Shown piece after piece: positions 1 through 8,947 of a DNA stretch of 64,000 nt. Positions within the stretch are counted from its first letter, which is position 1. The number at the start of each line of letters is the position of its first letter. The translations under genes were made by a program, and so were the position numbers. Origin of the DNA: Stenotrophomonas pavanii (lineage in GTDB: Bacteria; Pseudomonadota; Gammaproteobacteria; Xanthomonadales; Xanthomonadaceae); contig NZ_FNFQ01000003.1 in NCBI RefSeq assembly GCF_900101175.1, forward strand, positions 1 through 64,000. The letters run 5' to 3'. Under the pieces are notes generated by a model. That model ran no database searches. It worked only from the letters and a program-made list of their open reading frames with translations, and was not told the DNA's origin.

Positions 1-86
1 CGATCCCATCCCGAACTCGGAAGTGAAACGCAGCTGCGCCGATGGTAGTGTGGCTCAAGCCATGCGAGAGTAGGTCATCGCCAGGG
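1..86 (+). rRNA. rrf: 5S ribosomal RNA, 3' part
   Basis: The first 86 bases match the 3' two thirds of a gammaproteobacterial 5S rRNA, including the conserved block CCCGAACTCGGAAGTGAAAC near the left edge and the 3' closing region around GAGAGTAGGTCATCGCC. The 5' end lies outside the window. It would be the last gene of an rRNA operon entering from the left, and a strong terminator follows directly. No tRNA is visible after it. Confidence 0.95.
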
Positions 87-95
87 TTTACACCC

Positions 96-130
96 AAAAC
101 CCCGCTGCTCACGCAGCGGGGTTTTTCTTT
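96..130 (+). terminator. Rho-independent terminator of the rRNA operon
   Basis: A perfect stem (AAAACCCCGCTGC / GCAGCGGGGTTTT) with a TCAC loop is followed by a T-rich tail. It sits ten bases after the 5S rRNA and ends that operon. Confidence 0.9.
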
Positions 131-146
131 GTGCGCAGAACAGCGG

Positions 147-291
147 GTAGTGCCGGCCGCTGGCCGGCAACCCCATGGCCCAGCATCGTCCCGGGAGGTT
201 CACGCGATGCGTGGAGGCCCTCCGCGAGGAAGCATGGCGCCAACCAAGGTTGGCCGCTACCAATCGATTGCCGGCCAGCGGCCGGCACTAC
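147..291. repeat. SMAG-type REP pair with a second GTAG repeat between
   Basis: A GTAG-headed palindrome at 147-169 and its inverted copy at 269-291 face each other. Between them, at 238-260, lies a different GTAG palindrome built on CCAACCAAGGTTGG. The 131-404 interval between the rRNA terminator and the M28 peptidase holds no gene that can be supported; the open frames there are REP sequence read as protein. Confidence 0.85.
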
Positions 292-404
292 CGGCAGATC
301 CACACCAACCGTGGATGAGCCGCCGACGGTACGCAAAAGAAAAGCGGCGCCCCGTGGGGCGCCGCTCAGGCTTGAACCATGTTCAGTCGAGCAAGGCCCG
401 ACTT

Positions 405-2114
405 TTACTTGGCCGGGGCCTTGTCCTTCATCATCGCGTCGCGGGCGGCCTTGAACGGATTGCCTGCATACCAGTTCGGCCAACGATCGCCTGCGGCCAG
501 TTCCTTGCCCACGCCATACATCAGCTGCAGGTCCTCGACGGTGCCGTCCAGCTTCCAGGTGGCCGCGTCAAACTCGTCCTTCGGGCCGTGGTAACGGTTG
601 GCGCCGTAGTCCGCCGCGGCCTTGCGGCCGGCCTCCACGCCGCCCTCGCGCAGGTCTTCGCCGCCATCGGCGTACAGGGCCGGCACGCCGGCCTTGGCGA
701 AGTTGAAGTGGTCCGAGCGGAAGTAGAAGCCGCTCTGCACCGAGGTCTCACCATGCAGCGTGCGGTCCTGGGCAGCAGCCAGCGGCTTGAGGATGTCCTC
801 CAGTTCCGAGCTGCCGAAGCCGGTGACGGTCACGTCCTTGGCACGGCCGGCCACCGACATCGCGTCGATGTTGATCACACCGGCGATCTTGTCCAGCGGG
901 AAGGTCGGGTGGGAGACGTAGTACTTCGAACCCAGCAGGCCGGACTCTTCCAGGGTCACCGCCAGGAACACCACCGAGCGCTCCGGCTTCGGATCCTGGT
1001 GGGCCATGGCTTCGGCCACCTCAAGGATGCCGGCCACGCCGGTCGCGTTGTCGACCGCACCGTTGTAGATGTTGTCGCCGGTTTCACCCTCGTGCTTGCC
1101 CAGGTGGTCCCAGTGCGCCATGTACAGCACGGCCTCGTCGGCACGCTTGCCGCCCGGCAGCACGCCCACCACGTTGCGCGACTGCTTCTGCGCGATCTGG
1201 CTCTTCAGGTCGACCGCAGCGGTGGCCTTCAGCGGCACCGGCTTGAAGCCGCGCTTGCTGGCGTCCTTGTAGGCCTGGGCCAGGTCCAGGCCGGCACCAG
1301 CAAACAGCGCCTTGGCGGCGTCGGCGCTCAGCCAGCCCTGCACCGGAATGCGGGCTTCCGGGTCATCCTTGGCCGGCAAGTCGTACTGCGGGCCGGCCCA
1401 GGAGTTCTTCACCACGTCCCAGCCATAGGAAGCGCCGGCGGTGTCGTGCACGATCAGTGCCGCGGCGGCGCCCTTGCGCGCGGCCTCCTCGAACTTGTAG
1501 GTCCAGCGGCCGTAGTAGGTCATGCGCTTGCCGTCGAACAGCTTCGCGTCGTCAACATGGAAGCCCGGATCGTTGACGAACATCACGACCGTCTTGCCCT
1601 TCCAGTCCTGGCCGGCGTAGTCGTTCCACTTCTGTTCCGGTGCGTCGACGCCGTAGCCGACGAACACCAGGTCGCTGGCATCGATCTTGACCTCCGCCTG
1701 GCCGGTCCGGGTACCCACCACCATGTCGGTGCCGAACTTCAGTTCGGTGGTCTTGCCGCCCTGGGTGATCTTCAGCACGGTCGATTCGTCGGCCGTGGTC
1801 TCGGTCATCGGCACGTCCTGGAACCAGCTGTCACCGTTGCCGGGCTGCAGACCGATGCGCTGCATCTGGTCGCGGATGTAGTTGACCGTCAGTTCTTCGC
1901 CCTTGCTGCCCGGGGCGCGGCCCTCGAACTCATCCGAGGCCAGGGTCTTGACCATCTCGGCGAAGTCGCCGGCATTGATTTCCGGCGAGAACTGGTGGGC
2001 GGCGGGCTTCGCCGCAGCGGTATCGGTGGCCGGCGCGGTGGCCGGCGTGTCTTCGCCTTTGCAGGCGCTGAGCGCGGCCGCAGCGGCCAGGCACAGGAGG
2101 AGTTTGCGGGGCAT
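405..2114 (-). CDS. Secreted M28-family zinc metallopeptidase (lipoprotein)
   Basis: A 569-residue exported aminopeptidase-like enzyme. The N-terminus is a lipoprotein signal ending in LSAC (Cys18), so it should be anchored in the envelope. A protease-associated (PA) domain lies around residues 140-290 and is followed by the M28 catalytic domain. Expected zinc ligands and catalytic residues are visible: His334 in AHWDHLG, Asp355 in GAVDNATG, the Glu389-Glu390 pair in LEESGLLGS, Asp417 and a late His near 509. The upstream extension of the open frame lacks a signal peptide, so ATG 2114 is the start. It lies 85 bases behind the VNG-repeat gene and may be co-transcribed with it. The natural substrate is not known. 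Confidence 0.9.
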   Translation of the reverse strand: MPRKLLLCLAAAAALSACKGEDTPATAPATDTAAAKPAAHQFSPEINAGDFAEMVKTLASDEFEGRAPGSKGEELTVNYIRDQMQRIGLQPGNGDSWFQDVPMTETTADESTVLKITQGGKTTELKFGTDMVVGTRTGQAEVKIDASDLVFVGYGVDAPEQKWNDYAGQDWKGKTVVMFVNDPGFHVDDAKLFDGKRMTYYGRWTYKFEEAARKGAAAALIVHDTAGASYGWDVVKNSWAGPQYDLPAKDDPEARIPVQGWLSADAAKALFAGAGLDLAQAYKDASKRGFKPVPLKATAAVDLKSQIAQKQSRNVVGVLPGGKRADEAVLYMAHWDHLGKHEGETGDNIYNGAVDNATGVAGILEVAEAMAHQDPKPERSVVFLAVTLEESGLLGSKYYVSHPTFPLDKIAGVINIDAMSVAGRAKDVTVTGFGSSELEDILKPLAAAQDRTLHGETSVQSGFYFRSDHFNFAKAGVPALYADGGEDLREGGVEAGRKAAADYGANRYHGPKDEFDAATWKLDGTVEDLQLMYGVGKELAAGDRWPNWYAGNPFKAARDAMMKDKAPAK

Positions 2115-2199
2115 CGTCGATTCCTGGAAAACAAAGGGCGGCCGCACCCAGGCGCGGCCGGTACACGCGAGTATCACCGAAGCGGCGGTTCCGGCGGGT

Positions 2200-2862
2200 T
2201 CAGTCGGCCGGGGCGGTTTCGCTGTCGAACGGGATCGGCTCGGCACCGGTGACTGGCCCGATGCGCGCGGTGCGATGCACGTACAGCACAACTTCGCGCT
2301 CGAACTGCAACGGGCCACGGACCACCGCGTTGGGGCCGATGATCACGCGGGGCTTGCGGCTGGCGGTCAGCGAGATGCTGAAGTTCGGCTTGCGCACATG
2401 CACGCCGCCGTTGACCTGCGAACCGATACCGACGGTGATGTCACCATTGACGGTCTCCACATCCTTGCCGACGCGGCTCTCGACCAGGCCGATGCCGCCG
2501 TTGACGGTCTCGACGCCGCCTTCGATCTGGCTGCCGCGATCGCTGAAGATGCTGCCGTTGACGGTGCTGACACCGCCGCTGGCAATCACTTCGCGCCCCA
2601 GGCGCACACCGCCGTTGACCGTCTCGATCTTACCGGTGCGCGCGCGGTCGGCAACCTTCACCCCACCGTTGACGGTGTCGATGCTGCCGGTCTCGACGCC
2701 TTCGCCGATGCGGATGCCGCCGTTGACGGTGTCCAGCTTGCCGTAGCGTTGACCCGGTTCGGCGCTGATGCTGCCGTTGACCTTGCTGATGTTCTCCTGG
2801 GCACAGACCGGCCCGGTGGCCAGCAGTACGCCCAACAGCAGCGGAATGGAAAGAGTTTTCAT
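2200..2862 (-). CDS. Exported VNG-repeat protein, predicted beta-solenoid
   Basis: 220 residues with a clear signal peptide cut near residue 21 (PVCA-Q). The core is a row of short repeats, each with a VNG triplet, at residues 28, 46, 64, 82, 101, 120 and 138, so the period is 18-19 residues; an eighth VNG is at 150. Each repeat reads roughly x-TVNGGI followed by a charged turn. Regular hydrophobic/NG repeats of this length usually fold as a right-handed beta-helix, as in DUF4097 or bactofilin-like proteins; that fold is inferred. The C-terminal 60 residues are non-repetitive. It lies upstream of the M28 peptidase on the same strand. Function unknown. Confidence 0.85.
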   Translation of the reverse strand: MKTLSIPLLLGVLLATGPVCAQENISKVNGSISAEPGQRYGKLDTVNGGIRIGEGVETGSIDTVNGGVKVADRARTGKIETVNGGVRLGREVIASGGVSTVNGSIFSDRGSQIEGGVETVNGGIGLVESRVGKDVETVNGDITVGIGSQVNGGVHVRKPNFSISLTASRKPRVIIGPNAVVRGPLQFEREVVLYVHRTARIGPVTGAEPIPFDSETAPAD

Positions 2863-2957
2863 GGAGACCTCGAGAGATGTGCGGCTGGCAGGCCGCGTGC
2901 GGAGATGTCACCATTCCCCGGTAGCCCCCGCAACTGCCTGAAGTCACTGGAAAGCCC

Positions 2958-4259
2958 TTGCGCGACAACGTCTTCCCATCACGCCGACATCACATCGCCG
3001 CTGCCCGCGGCGGTCGCTGCCTGCTGCTGGGGCTGGCCATGACGCTGGCCCTGCCGCTGCCGGGTGCTGCGCAGACCACCCGCGAGACCGAGCGCAAGCT
3101 GCAGAAACTGCGCACCGAACTGAAGGGCGTGGCGCAGGAGCGACGGCAGATCGAGGGCCAGCGCGGGCAGGCGTCGCAGCAGCTGCGCGAGGCCGACGAG
3201 AAGGTGGCACGCACCGGGCGCGCGCTTGCGCAGACCGAAGCGGCGCTGCGCGAGCAGGCCCAGGCCCTGGCCCAGGCCGAGCAGCGCCGCAGCACCCTGC
3301 AGAGTAACCTCGCCCAGCAGCACCGCGAACTGGCCGGGCTGCTGCGCGCGGCCTATCAGCTGGGCAACCACGCACCGCTGAAACTGCTGCTGTCGCAGGA
3401 CACCGTGGCCGATGCGAATCGTGCCCTGGCCTACCATCGTTACCTGCAACGCGAGCGGGCACAGCGCATCACCGCGTTGACCGCTGATCTGAAGGAGCTG
3501 GAAGCGCTGCAGGCGCAGATCGCCGAGCGCAAGCAGAAGCTGCAGGGCGCGCACCAGGACCAGAAGCAGCAGGCTGCGGCGCTGGAAGCCGACCGTCGCG
3601 ATCGCGCCAGGACCGTGGCCTCGCTGGACGAGCGCTTCAAGGACCAGCGCGAGAAGGAACAGGCGCTGGGCCAGGACGCCAAGGCGCTGGAAACACTGCT
3701 GGCCAACCTGCGTGCTGCTGCGGCCCGTGCGGAGGCCGAGCGCCGGGCCGCTGCGCGCCGCGCGGCCGCGGAGAAGGCCGCCGCCGAGCGTGCCGCGCGC
3801 CAGGCTGCGGCACAGGGCCGGCCACCGCCGCCGCCGACCAAGGTGCCGCCTGCGGTGGCATCGGCACCGGCGCCGAAGGTCGGTGGCCTGGGCTGGCCGT
3901 TGTCCGGCAACCTGCTGGCGCGCTACGGCGGCAAGCTGCCCGACGGCCGCACCAGCAGCGGCGTGCTGATCGGCGCGCCAGCAGGTAGCACGGTCACGGC
4001 CGTGGCCGATGGCACCGTCGTGTTCTCCGACTGGATGACCGGCTACGGCATGATCCTGATCGTCGACCACGGCAACGGCTACATGAGCCTGTACGCGCAC
4101 AATGACACCCTGCTGAAGGATGCCGGCGCGCGGGTCAGCCGTGGCGATGCGGTGGCCAAGGTCGGCAATTCCGGCGGCCAGGGCGTGACCGCGCTGTACT
4201 TCGAGCTGCGCCGTGGCGGGCAGCCGGTCAATCCGGACAGCTGGCTGCAGCGGCGCTGA
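2958..4259 (+). CDS. envC: EnvC-like murein hydrolase activator (M23/LytM fold)
   Basis: 433 residues: a signal peptide (ending near PGAAQ, residue 39), a long coiled coil around residues 40-280 rich in Gln, Ala and Arg, a Pro/Ala linker, then a C-terminal M23/LytM domain around 315-430. The active-site positions of LytM enzymes are lost: the first zinc His region reads SSGVLIG and the HxH motif reads ALYFEL. This is the pattern of EnvC, which activates amidases during septum splitting instead of cutting murein itself. TTG 2958 is chosen as start because the ATG at 3039 would cut off half the signal peptide. The S41 protease gene follows in the same direction. Confidence 0.88.
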   Translation: MRDNVFPSRRHHIAAARGGRCLLLGLAMTLALPLPGAAQTTRETERKLQKLRTELKGVAQERRQIEGQRGQASQQLREADEKVARTGRALAQTEAALREQAQALAQAEQRRSTLQSNLAQQHRELAGLLRAAYQLGNHAPLKLLLSQDTVADANRALAYHRYLQRERAQRITALTADLKELEALQAQIAERKQKLQGAHQDQKQQAAALEADRRDRARTVASLDERFKDQREKEQALGQDAKALETLLANLRAAAARAEAERRAAARRAAAEKAAAERAARQAAAQGRPPPPPTKVPPAVASAPAPKVGGLGWPLSGNLLARYGGKLPDGRTSSGVLIGAPAGSTVTAVADGTVVFSDWMTGYGMILIVDHGNGYMSLYAHNDTLLKDAGARVSRGDAVAKVGNSGGQGVTALYFELRRGGQPVNPDSWLQRR

Positions 4260-4367
4260 ACCCGGGCTCGCCGCATGCACGGCGGATTCAACGGGAATTT
4301 AGCCGTGCTTCGCGCATAATCGGCCCATGTGCCTTGAGCACGATGCCAACGTCGACAGGAGTGCTCC

Positions 4368-5804
4368 ATGCGCGCAGCCCGTACCGCCACCCTCTTGCTG
4401 GCCCTGTTGCCAGCGCTGTCCTGGGCGCAGCAGACCGCGCCCGCTCCGAGCCAGGAAACCGGCGGGCAGGCAGCGAACAGCGAGGAGGCGGTGACCTCGA
4501 AGGTGCCGCTGGAGGAAATCCGCCGCTTCGTGGCCGTCTACAACGCGGTGCGTGCGGCCTATGTCGATCCGGTCGATGACAAGAAGCTGATGCAGTCGGC
4601 CGTGCGTGGCCTGCTGCTCGACCTCGATCCGCACAGCACCTACTTCAACAAGGAAGATGCGCAGGCCTTCGACGAGCAGGCCAATGGCGCCTACGAAGGC
4701 ATCGGTGTCGAGCTGCAGCAGCAGCCGGACAACGCCAGCATGAAGGTGATCTCGCCGATCGACGACACGCCGGCGGCCAAGGCCGGCATCCTTGCCGGTG
4801 ACCTGATCATCGCCATCGACGGCAAGCCGATCAGTGCGATCGATGCCAGCGAGCCGTTGCGCGGCCCGGCCGGCAGCAAGGTGGTGCTGACCATCGTGCG
4901 CGAAGGCAGGCCCAAGCCGTTCGATGTCAGCCTCACCCGCCAGACCATCCGTGTGACCAGCGTGCGCAGCCGCCTACTCGAGCCGGGCTATGGCTATATC
5001 CGCCTGAGCACGTTCCAGGCCGATACCGGTTCGGACTTCCAGAAGCACGTGCAGCAGCTGCAGAAGCAGTCGGGTGGCCAGCTCAAGGGCCTGGTGCTGG
5101 ATCTGCGCAGCAACCCGGGTGGCCTGCTGACGGCCGCCGTGCAGGTGGCCGACGATCTGCTCGACAAGGGCAACATCGTCAGCACCCGTGGCCGGATCAG
5201 CATCAGCGACGCCCGTTTCGACGCGACCCCGGGGGACCTGCTGAAAGGCGCGCCGGTCGTGGTGCTGGCCGATGCCGGCTCGGCCAGTGCATCGGAAGTG
5301 CTGGCCGGTGCGCTGCGCGACAACAAGCGCGCGCGCGTGGTCGGCAGCCGCACCTTCGGCAAGGGCTCGGTGCAGACGGTGCTGCCGCTGGACAATGGCG
5401 ATTCGGTGAAGCTGACCACCGCGCGCTATTACACGCCCAGCGGCAAATCGATCCAGGCCACCGGCATCGTGCCGGACGTCGAGCTGAAACCCGCCGCCAC
5501 GCCGGCCGAGGATGCACTGCCGGCCAGCCTGAGCGACTACAGCGAAGCCACCCTGCCGGGCCATCTGCGCGGCGATGACGAAGGCACCGAGGGCTACCAC
5601 GCCGGTGCGGTGCTGCCGGGCGACGGCCCGATCAACGACGCACTGGCCGAGCTGAAGAACCCCGGTTCGGTGGCCGCACGGTTGAAGGCCGAAGCCGCGA
5701 AGGCGGATGCGGCCAAGGCGGCGAAGGCCGCTGCGGCGAAGCCGGAAGCGAAGGTCGAACCTAAGCCGGAACCAAAGCCCGCTCCGGTCCCAGCCAAGCC
5801 CTGA
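4368..5804 (+). CDS. ctpA: S41-family C-terminal processing periplasmic protease
   Basis: 478 residues with a signal peptide ending at ALSWA-QQ. A PDZ domain (about 105-190) is followed by the S41 catalytic domain. The Ser/Lys dyad appears as Ser307 in GSASASE and Lys332 in TFGKGS, 25 residues apart as in CtpA-type proteases. The C-terminal 40 residues are an Ala/Lys/Pro/Glu tail of low complexity. It lies 108 bases after envC, a pairing common in proteobacteria, which suggests a joint role in envelope or murein-hydrolase turnover. Tail-specific proteases of this type cut proteins from the C-terminus. The substrate here is not visible. Confidence 0.93.
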   Translation: MRAARTATLLLALLPALSWAQQTAPAPSQETGGQAANSEEAVTSKVPLEEIRRFVAVYNAVRAAYVDPVDDKKLMQSAVRGLLLDLDPHSTYFNKEDAQAFDEQANGAYEGIGVELQQQPDNASMKVISPIDDTPAAKAGILAGDLIIAIDGKPISAIDASEPLRGPAGSKVVLTIVREGRPKPFDVSLTRQTIRVTSVRSRLLEPGYGYIRLSTFQADTGSDFQKHVQQLQKQSGGQLKGLVLDLRSNPGGLLTAAVQVADDLLDKGNIVSTRGRISISDARFDATPGDLLKGAPVVVLADAGSASASEVLAGALRDNKRARVVGSRTFGKGSVQTVLPLDNGDSVKLTTARYYTPSGKSIQATGIVPDVELKPAATPAEDALPASLSDYSEATLPGHLRGDDEGTEGYHAGAVLPGDGPINDALAELKNPGSVAARLKAEAAKADAAKAAKAAAAKPEAKVEPKPEPKPAPVPAKP

Positions 5805-5808
5805 TTCT

Positions 5809-5882
5809 GTAGAGTCGAGCCATGCTCGACTGATCTACGAACGGGCGGGTGAGCGTGGAGCCGGCCAGCGGCCGGCACTACC
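5809..5882. repeat. GTAG repeats between ctpA and the rhomboid gene
   Basis: Two elements: a GTAGAGTCGAGC...GCTCGAC palindrome at 5809-5830 and an inverted SMAG copy at 5860-5882. They fill the space between two convergent genes. Confidence 0.8.
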
Positions 5883-5887
5883 AGGGG

Positions 5888-6580
5888 TCAGAACCCGTGC
5901 CGCTTGCGCAGGCGGCGCGCGATCGCAGCCCGCACGTAGACCCCGTACACGACGCCGAACACGAATCCGCCGATGTGCGCCCACCACGCCACCATGCCGA
6001 AGCTGGGACCGATGTGGGCGAACACCACCTGCAGCGCGGCCCATACTCCGATCAACAGGTAGGCCGGGGCCCGCACGAACTCCAGGAACAGCCCGAGCGG
6101 AATCACCACGCCCAGCCGCGCACCCGGGAACAGGGCCAGATACGCGCCGATCAGCGCCGACACCGCGCCGCTGGCGCCGATGATGATCTGGTCCGGGCTG
6201 CCCATGGTGTAGATCGCCACCAGGTTCGACACCGCGCCGCCGACCAGAAACAGCAGCAGCAGCCGCCACGGCCCCAGCACCCGCTCGGCCGGCAGGCCGA
6301 AGATCAGCAGGAACACCAGGTTGCCCAGCAGGTGCGACCAGTCGGCGTGCAGGAACAGGGCGGTGAACAGGCGCAGCACGCTGCCGTCCTGCAGGGTCGC
6401 CCACCAGTCCAGCGGGTGGGTCAGGCCGGTGGACAGGGCGCCCCAGTCCAGCCAGAGGCTGTTGCGGGCGTCGTCCGGGCGCGAGATCGACCACAGGAAC
6501 GCCAGCCACAGTGACGCGAACAGCACGGGCGTGGCCCAGCGCAGGGCCGCCTTCTTGCGGGACGGGAGCGAGACGAACAT
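5888..6580 (-). CDS. Rhomboid family intramembrane serine protease
   Basis: 230 residues, mostly membrane helices (six or so). The rhomboid signature is complete: HADWSHLLGN at 78-87, the catalytic Ser137 in IIGASGAVSAL, and His202 in WAHIGGFVFG forming the Ser-His dyad within the bilayer. A short basic N-terminus and C-terminus suggest cytoplasmic ends. The gene is convergent with ctpA and divergent from the FadL-type gene. The substrate is unknown. Confidence 0.93.
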   Translation of the reverse strand: MFVSLPSRKKAALRWATPVLFASLWLAFLWSISRPDDARNSLWLDWGALSTGLTHPLDWWATLQDGSVLRLFTALFLHADWSHLLGNLVFLLIFGLPAERVLGPWRLLLLFLVGGAVSNLVAIYTMGSPDQIIIGASGAVSALIGAYLALFPGARLGVVIPLGLFLEFVRAPAYLLIGVWAALQVVFAHIGPSFGMVAWWAHIGGFVFGVVYGVYVRAAIARRLRKRHGF

Positions 6581-6660
6581 GCCAATAGCCTAGCGTGCGC
6601 CGCTTTCGGCGGGGACGGTCCTGTTCAGCTTTTGAGACGGGAAAACCGGCTGCGCTGTTA

Positions 6661-6707
6661 TTGTTTCATTAACGGCTCTGGGTAATACTCGCATACGGCG
6701 TCGTATG
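6661..6707 (+). promoter_or_regulatory. Sigma70-like promoter with overlapping inverted repeat
   Basis: TTGTTT (6661-6666) and TAATAC (6683-6688) are spaced by 16 bases. Four bases further on, an inverted repeat CATACG-GCGT-CGTATG (6692-6707) covers the expected transcription start, a usual place for a repressor site. It would control the FadL-type gene. The site is read by eye only and the cognate regulator is unknown. Confidence 0.5.
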
Positions 6708-6806
6708 TCGGGAGGGGAATCCGGCGCGCTCCGAAGGGCTTCAGGGCCGGTCGGGCGCAGGCGCACTCAGAGCACCATCACCGCTTACCGGAGAGAGAGA
6801 ACTACG

Positions 6807-8234
6807 ATGCAAACCGCTTCCACCATTGCCCGACTGACCCTGCTGGCCGTCGGCGTTGCCGGTGCGCTGGCCGCCGCCGATGCCAATGCTGCCGCCTTCC
6901 AGCTGAAGGAAAACAGCGCCAAGGGCCTGGGCCGCGCGTTCGCCGGCTCCACCTCGACCGAAGGTGACGCCTCGGTCATCGCCACCAACCCGGCGTCCAT
7001 GCGCCTGCTCGATGGCACCCTGGTCCAGGGCGACGTCAGCGCCATCAGCTTCGGCGCCAAGTTCCGCGGCCAGGGCAAGTACGCCAACGGCGCGCCGATT
7101 TCCGGCGGCAACGGCGGCGACGCCGGCATGATCGCCCCGGTTCCGGCCGCGTACTTCCACGTGCCGTTCGGCGAGAACGACAACATGCACTTCGGTGCTT
7201 CGCTGACCGTGCCGTTCGGTTTCAAGACCGAATACGACCGCGACTGGGTCGGCCGCTACAACGGCGTCAAGACCGAGCTGCAGGCCATCGACCTGGGCGT
7301 GGCGTTCTCCTATGACGTCAACCCGTACCTGTCGTTCGGTGCTTCGGTGTTCGCCGAGCGCCTGAACGTCGACCTGACCAGCGCTGTCGACACCGGCACC
7401 GCGATCAACGCCACTGCCCAGCGCACCGCTGCGGCGCGCGTGCTGGCTGCCGGCGGCACCGCGGCCCAGGCTGCGGCGGCGTCGCAGGCGGCTGCACGCC
7501 AGGCTGCCCAGCTCGGCTTCTCGCCGGGCACCGCCGATGGCTACCTGCGCATCAAGGGCGATGAAGTGTCGGTCGGCTACACCCTGGGCATGACCGTCAC
7601 CCCGGTGGAAGGCACCAACATCGCCTTCAGCTACCGCTCGAAGGTCGAGCACAAGATCACCGACGGCAAGGCGGACTTCACCATTCCGCAGAATGCGGCG
7701 GCCTTCCTGGCCACGGCTGCCCCGGGTACCTTCATCGACAGCAACGGTCGCGCGACCATCACCCTGCCGGCCAGCGCCACCGTGGGCTTCACCCACCGCG
7801 TGAACGACCAGTGGCAGATCATGGCTGAAGTCACGCGCACCGCGTGGAGCAAGTTCGACCAGGTCGTCGTCGATTACGACTCCAACCAGCCGGACAGCGT
7901 GCTGCCGTTCCACTACCGTGACACCACCTTCGCGTCGATCGGTACCGATTTCCGCGTGAACGACAAGCTGACCCTGCGCGGCGGCCTGGCCTATGACCAG
8001 ACCCCGACCACCGATGCCCACCGCGACGTGCGGGTGCCGGACACCACCCGCAAGTGGCTGTCGCTGGGCATGACCTACGCCGCTTCGGACAAGATGGAAT
8101 ACAGCGTGGGCTACACCCACCTGTTCACCAAGGATCCGAACATCACCTCGACCTCGGCCACCGGCAACACCGTGACCGGCAAGTACAAGGTCAGCGGCGA
8201 CGTGCTGGCGGCTTCGCTGCAGTACAAGTTCTGA
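6807..8234 (+). CDS. FadL/OmpP1/TodX-type outer membrane channel
   Basis: 475 residues. The signal peptide ends at ADANA-AAFQ and the mature protein begins AAFQLKENSAKGLGRAF, the typical start of the FadL family, whose N-terminal hatch plugs the barrel. The protein ends in LQYKF, with the terminal aromatic residue expected for a beta-barrel. Family members carry long-chain fatty acids or other hydrophobic molecules across the outer membrane. ATG 6807 is preceded by a GGAGAGAGAGA Shine-Dalgarno stretch, and the upstream open frame is leader. An Ala/Gln-rich insert around 200-240 (residues such as AAQAAAASQAAARQAA) is probably an extracellular or periplasmic loop. Confidence 0.93.
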   Translation: MQTASTIARLTLLAVGVAGALAAADANAAAFQLKENSAKGLGRAFAGSTSTEGDASVIATNPASMRLLDGTLVQGDVSAISFGAKFRGQGKYANGAPISGGNGGDAGMIAPVPAAYFHVPFGENDNMHFGASLTVPFGFKTEYDRDWVGRYNGVKTELQAIDLGVAFSYDVNPYLSFGASVFAERLNVDLTSAVDTGTAINATAQRTAAARVLAAGGTAAQAAAASQAAARQAAQLGFSPGTADGYLRIKGDEVSVGYTLGMTVTPVEGTNIAFSYRSKVEHKITDGKADFTIPQNAAAFLATAAPGTFIDSNGRATITLPASATVGFTHRVNDQWQIMAEVTRTAWSKFDQVVVDYDSNQPDSVLPFHYRDTTFASIGTDFRVNDKLTLRGGLAYDQTPTTDAHRDVRVPDTTRKWLSLGMTYAASDKMEYSVGYTHLFTKDPNITSTSATGNTVTGKYKVSGDVLAASLQYKF

Positions 8235-8266
8235 TTCGGGCGTTGGCCTGACGCAGTACACGGAGG

Positions 8267-8293
8267 GCCCCGCGCAAGCGGGGCTTTCCTTTT
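8267..8293 (+). terminator. Rho-independent terminator after the FadL-type gene
   Basis: Stem GCCCCGC / GCGGGGC with a GCAA tetraloop, followed by TTTCCTTTT. Confidence 0.85.
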
Positions 8294-8347
8294 GCGAGGA
8301 GCGCCGCAGCATCCACGGCGGGCGTGGATCTACGCGACAATGGCGCG

Positions 8348-8947
8348 ATGAACCTGTCCGATCCGAACTTCCAGCTGGAGCTGGTGGCCAACATCGCCGT
8401 TGCCGGCTCGATCTTGCTGGCCGGCCGCAACAACGTGCATACCTGGTGGCTGGGCATCGTTGGCTGCGCACTGTTCGCCGCCGTGTTCGAACGCTCGCAC
8501 CTGTACGCGGACATGGTGCTGCAGTTCTTCTTCATCGCCATCAGCGTGCTGGGCTGGTGGCAATGGCTGCGCGGTGACCACGGTGCGCCGTTGCCGATCA
8601 CTTCATTGCGGCCGCGCGCGTGGGCCTGGCGGGCGCCGCTGGCGGTAGTGGCCACCTTCGGCTACGGCTGGATGCTGACCCGACTGACCAACGCCTATGC
8701 GCCCTACATCGATTCGGCGGTGCTGGTGCTGAGCGTGATCGCGCAGATCCTGATGATGCGGCGCAAGCTGGAATCGTGGTGGGTGTGGCTGCTGGTGAAC
8801 ACCGTGGCGGTGCCGCTGTACTACAGCCGTGGCCTGCACCTGACCTCGATCCTCTACATCGGTTTCTGGATAAACGCGCTGGTCGCCCTGCGCCATTGGC
8901 GCCGTCTGATGCGGACCGAGGCCAAGGCAGCCGATGCCGCCGCCTGA
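8348..8947 (+). CDS. pnuC: PnuC-type nicotinamide riboside transporter
   Basis: 199 residues with about seven membrane helices. PnuC family hallmarks include the WWQW motif near residue 75 and the overall spacing of Trp-rich helices. It is expected to pass nicotinamide riboside through the inner membrane by facilitated diffusion, drawn in by phosphorylation inside. The last 14 bases overlap the start of the nadR-like gene, so the two are almost certainly translated together. The pairing of transporter and kinase supports the call. Confidence 0.92.
   Translation: MNLSDPNFQLELVANIAVAGSILLAGRNNVHTWWLGIVGCALFAAVFERSHLYADMVLQFFFIAISVLGWWQWLRGDHGAPLPITSLRPRAWAWRAPLAVVATFGYGWMLTRLTNAYAPYIDSAVLVLSVIAQILMMRRKLESWWVWLLVNTVAVPLYYSRGLHLTSILYIGFWINALVALRHWRRLMRTEAKAADAAA

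Noticed and set aside
131..404. tRNA gene after the 5S rRNA
   Set aside because: No cloverleaf or TTCGA arm was found; the interval contains only palindromic repeats.
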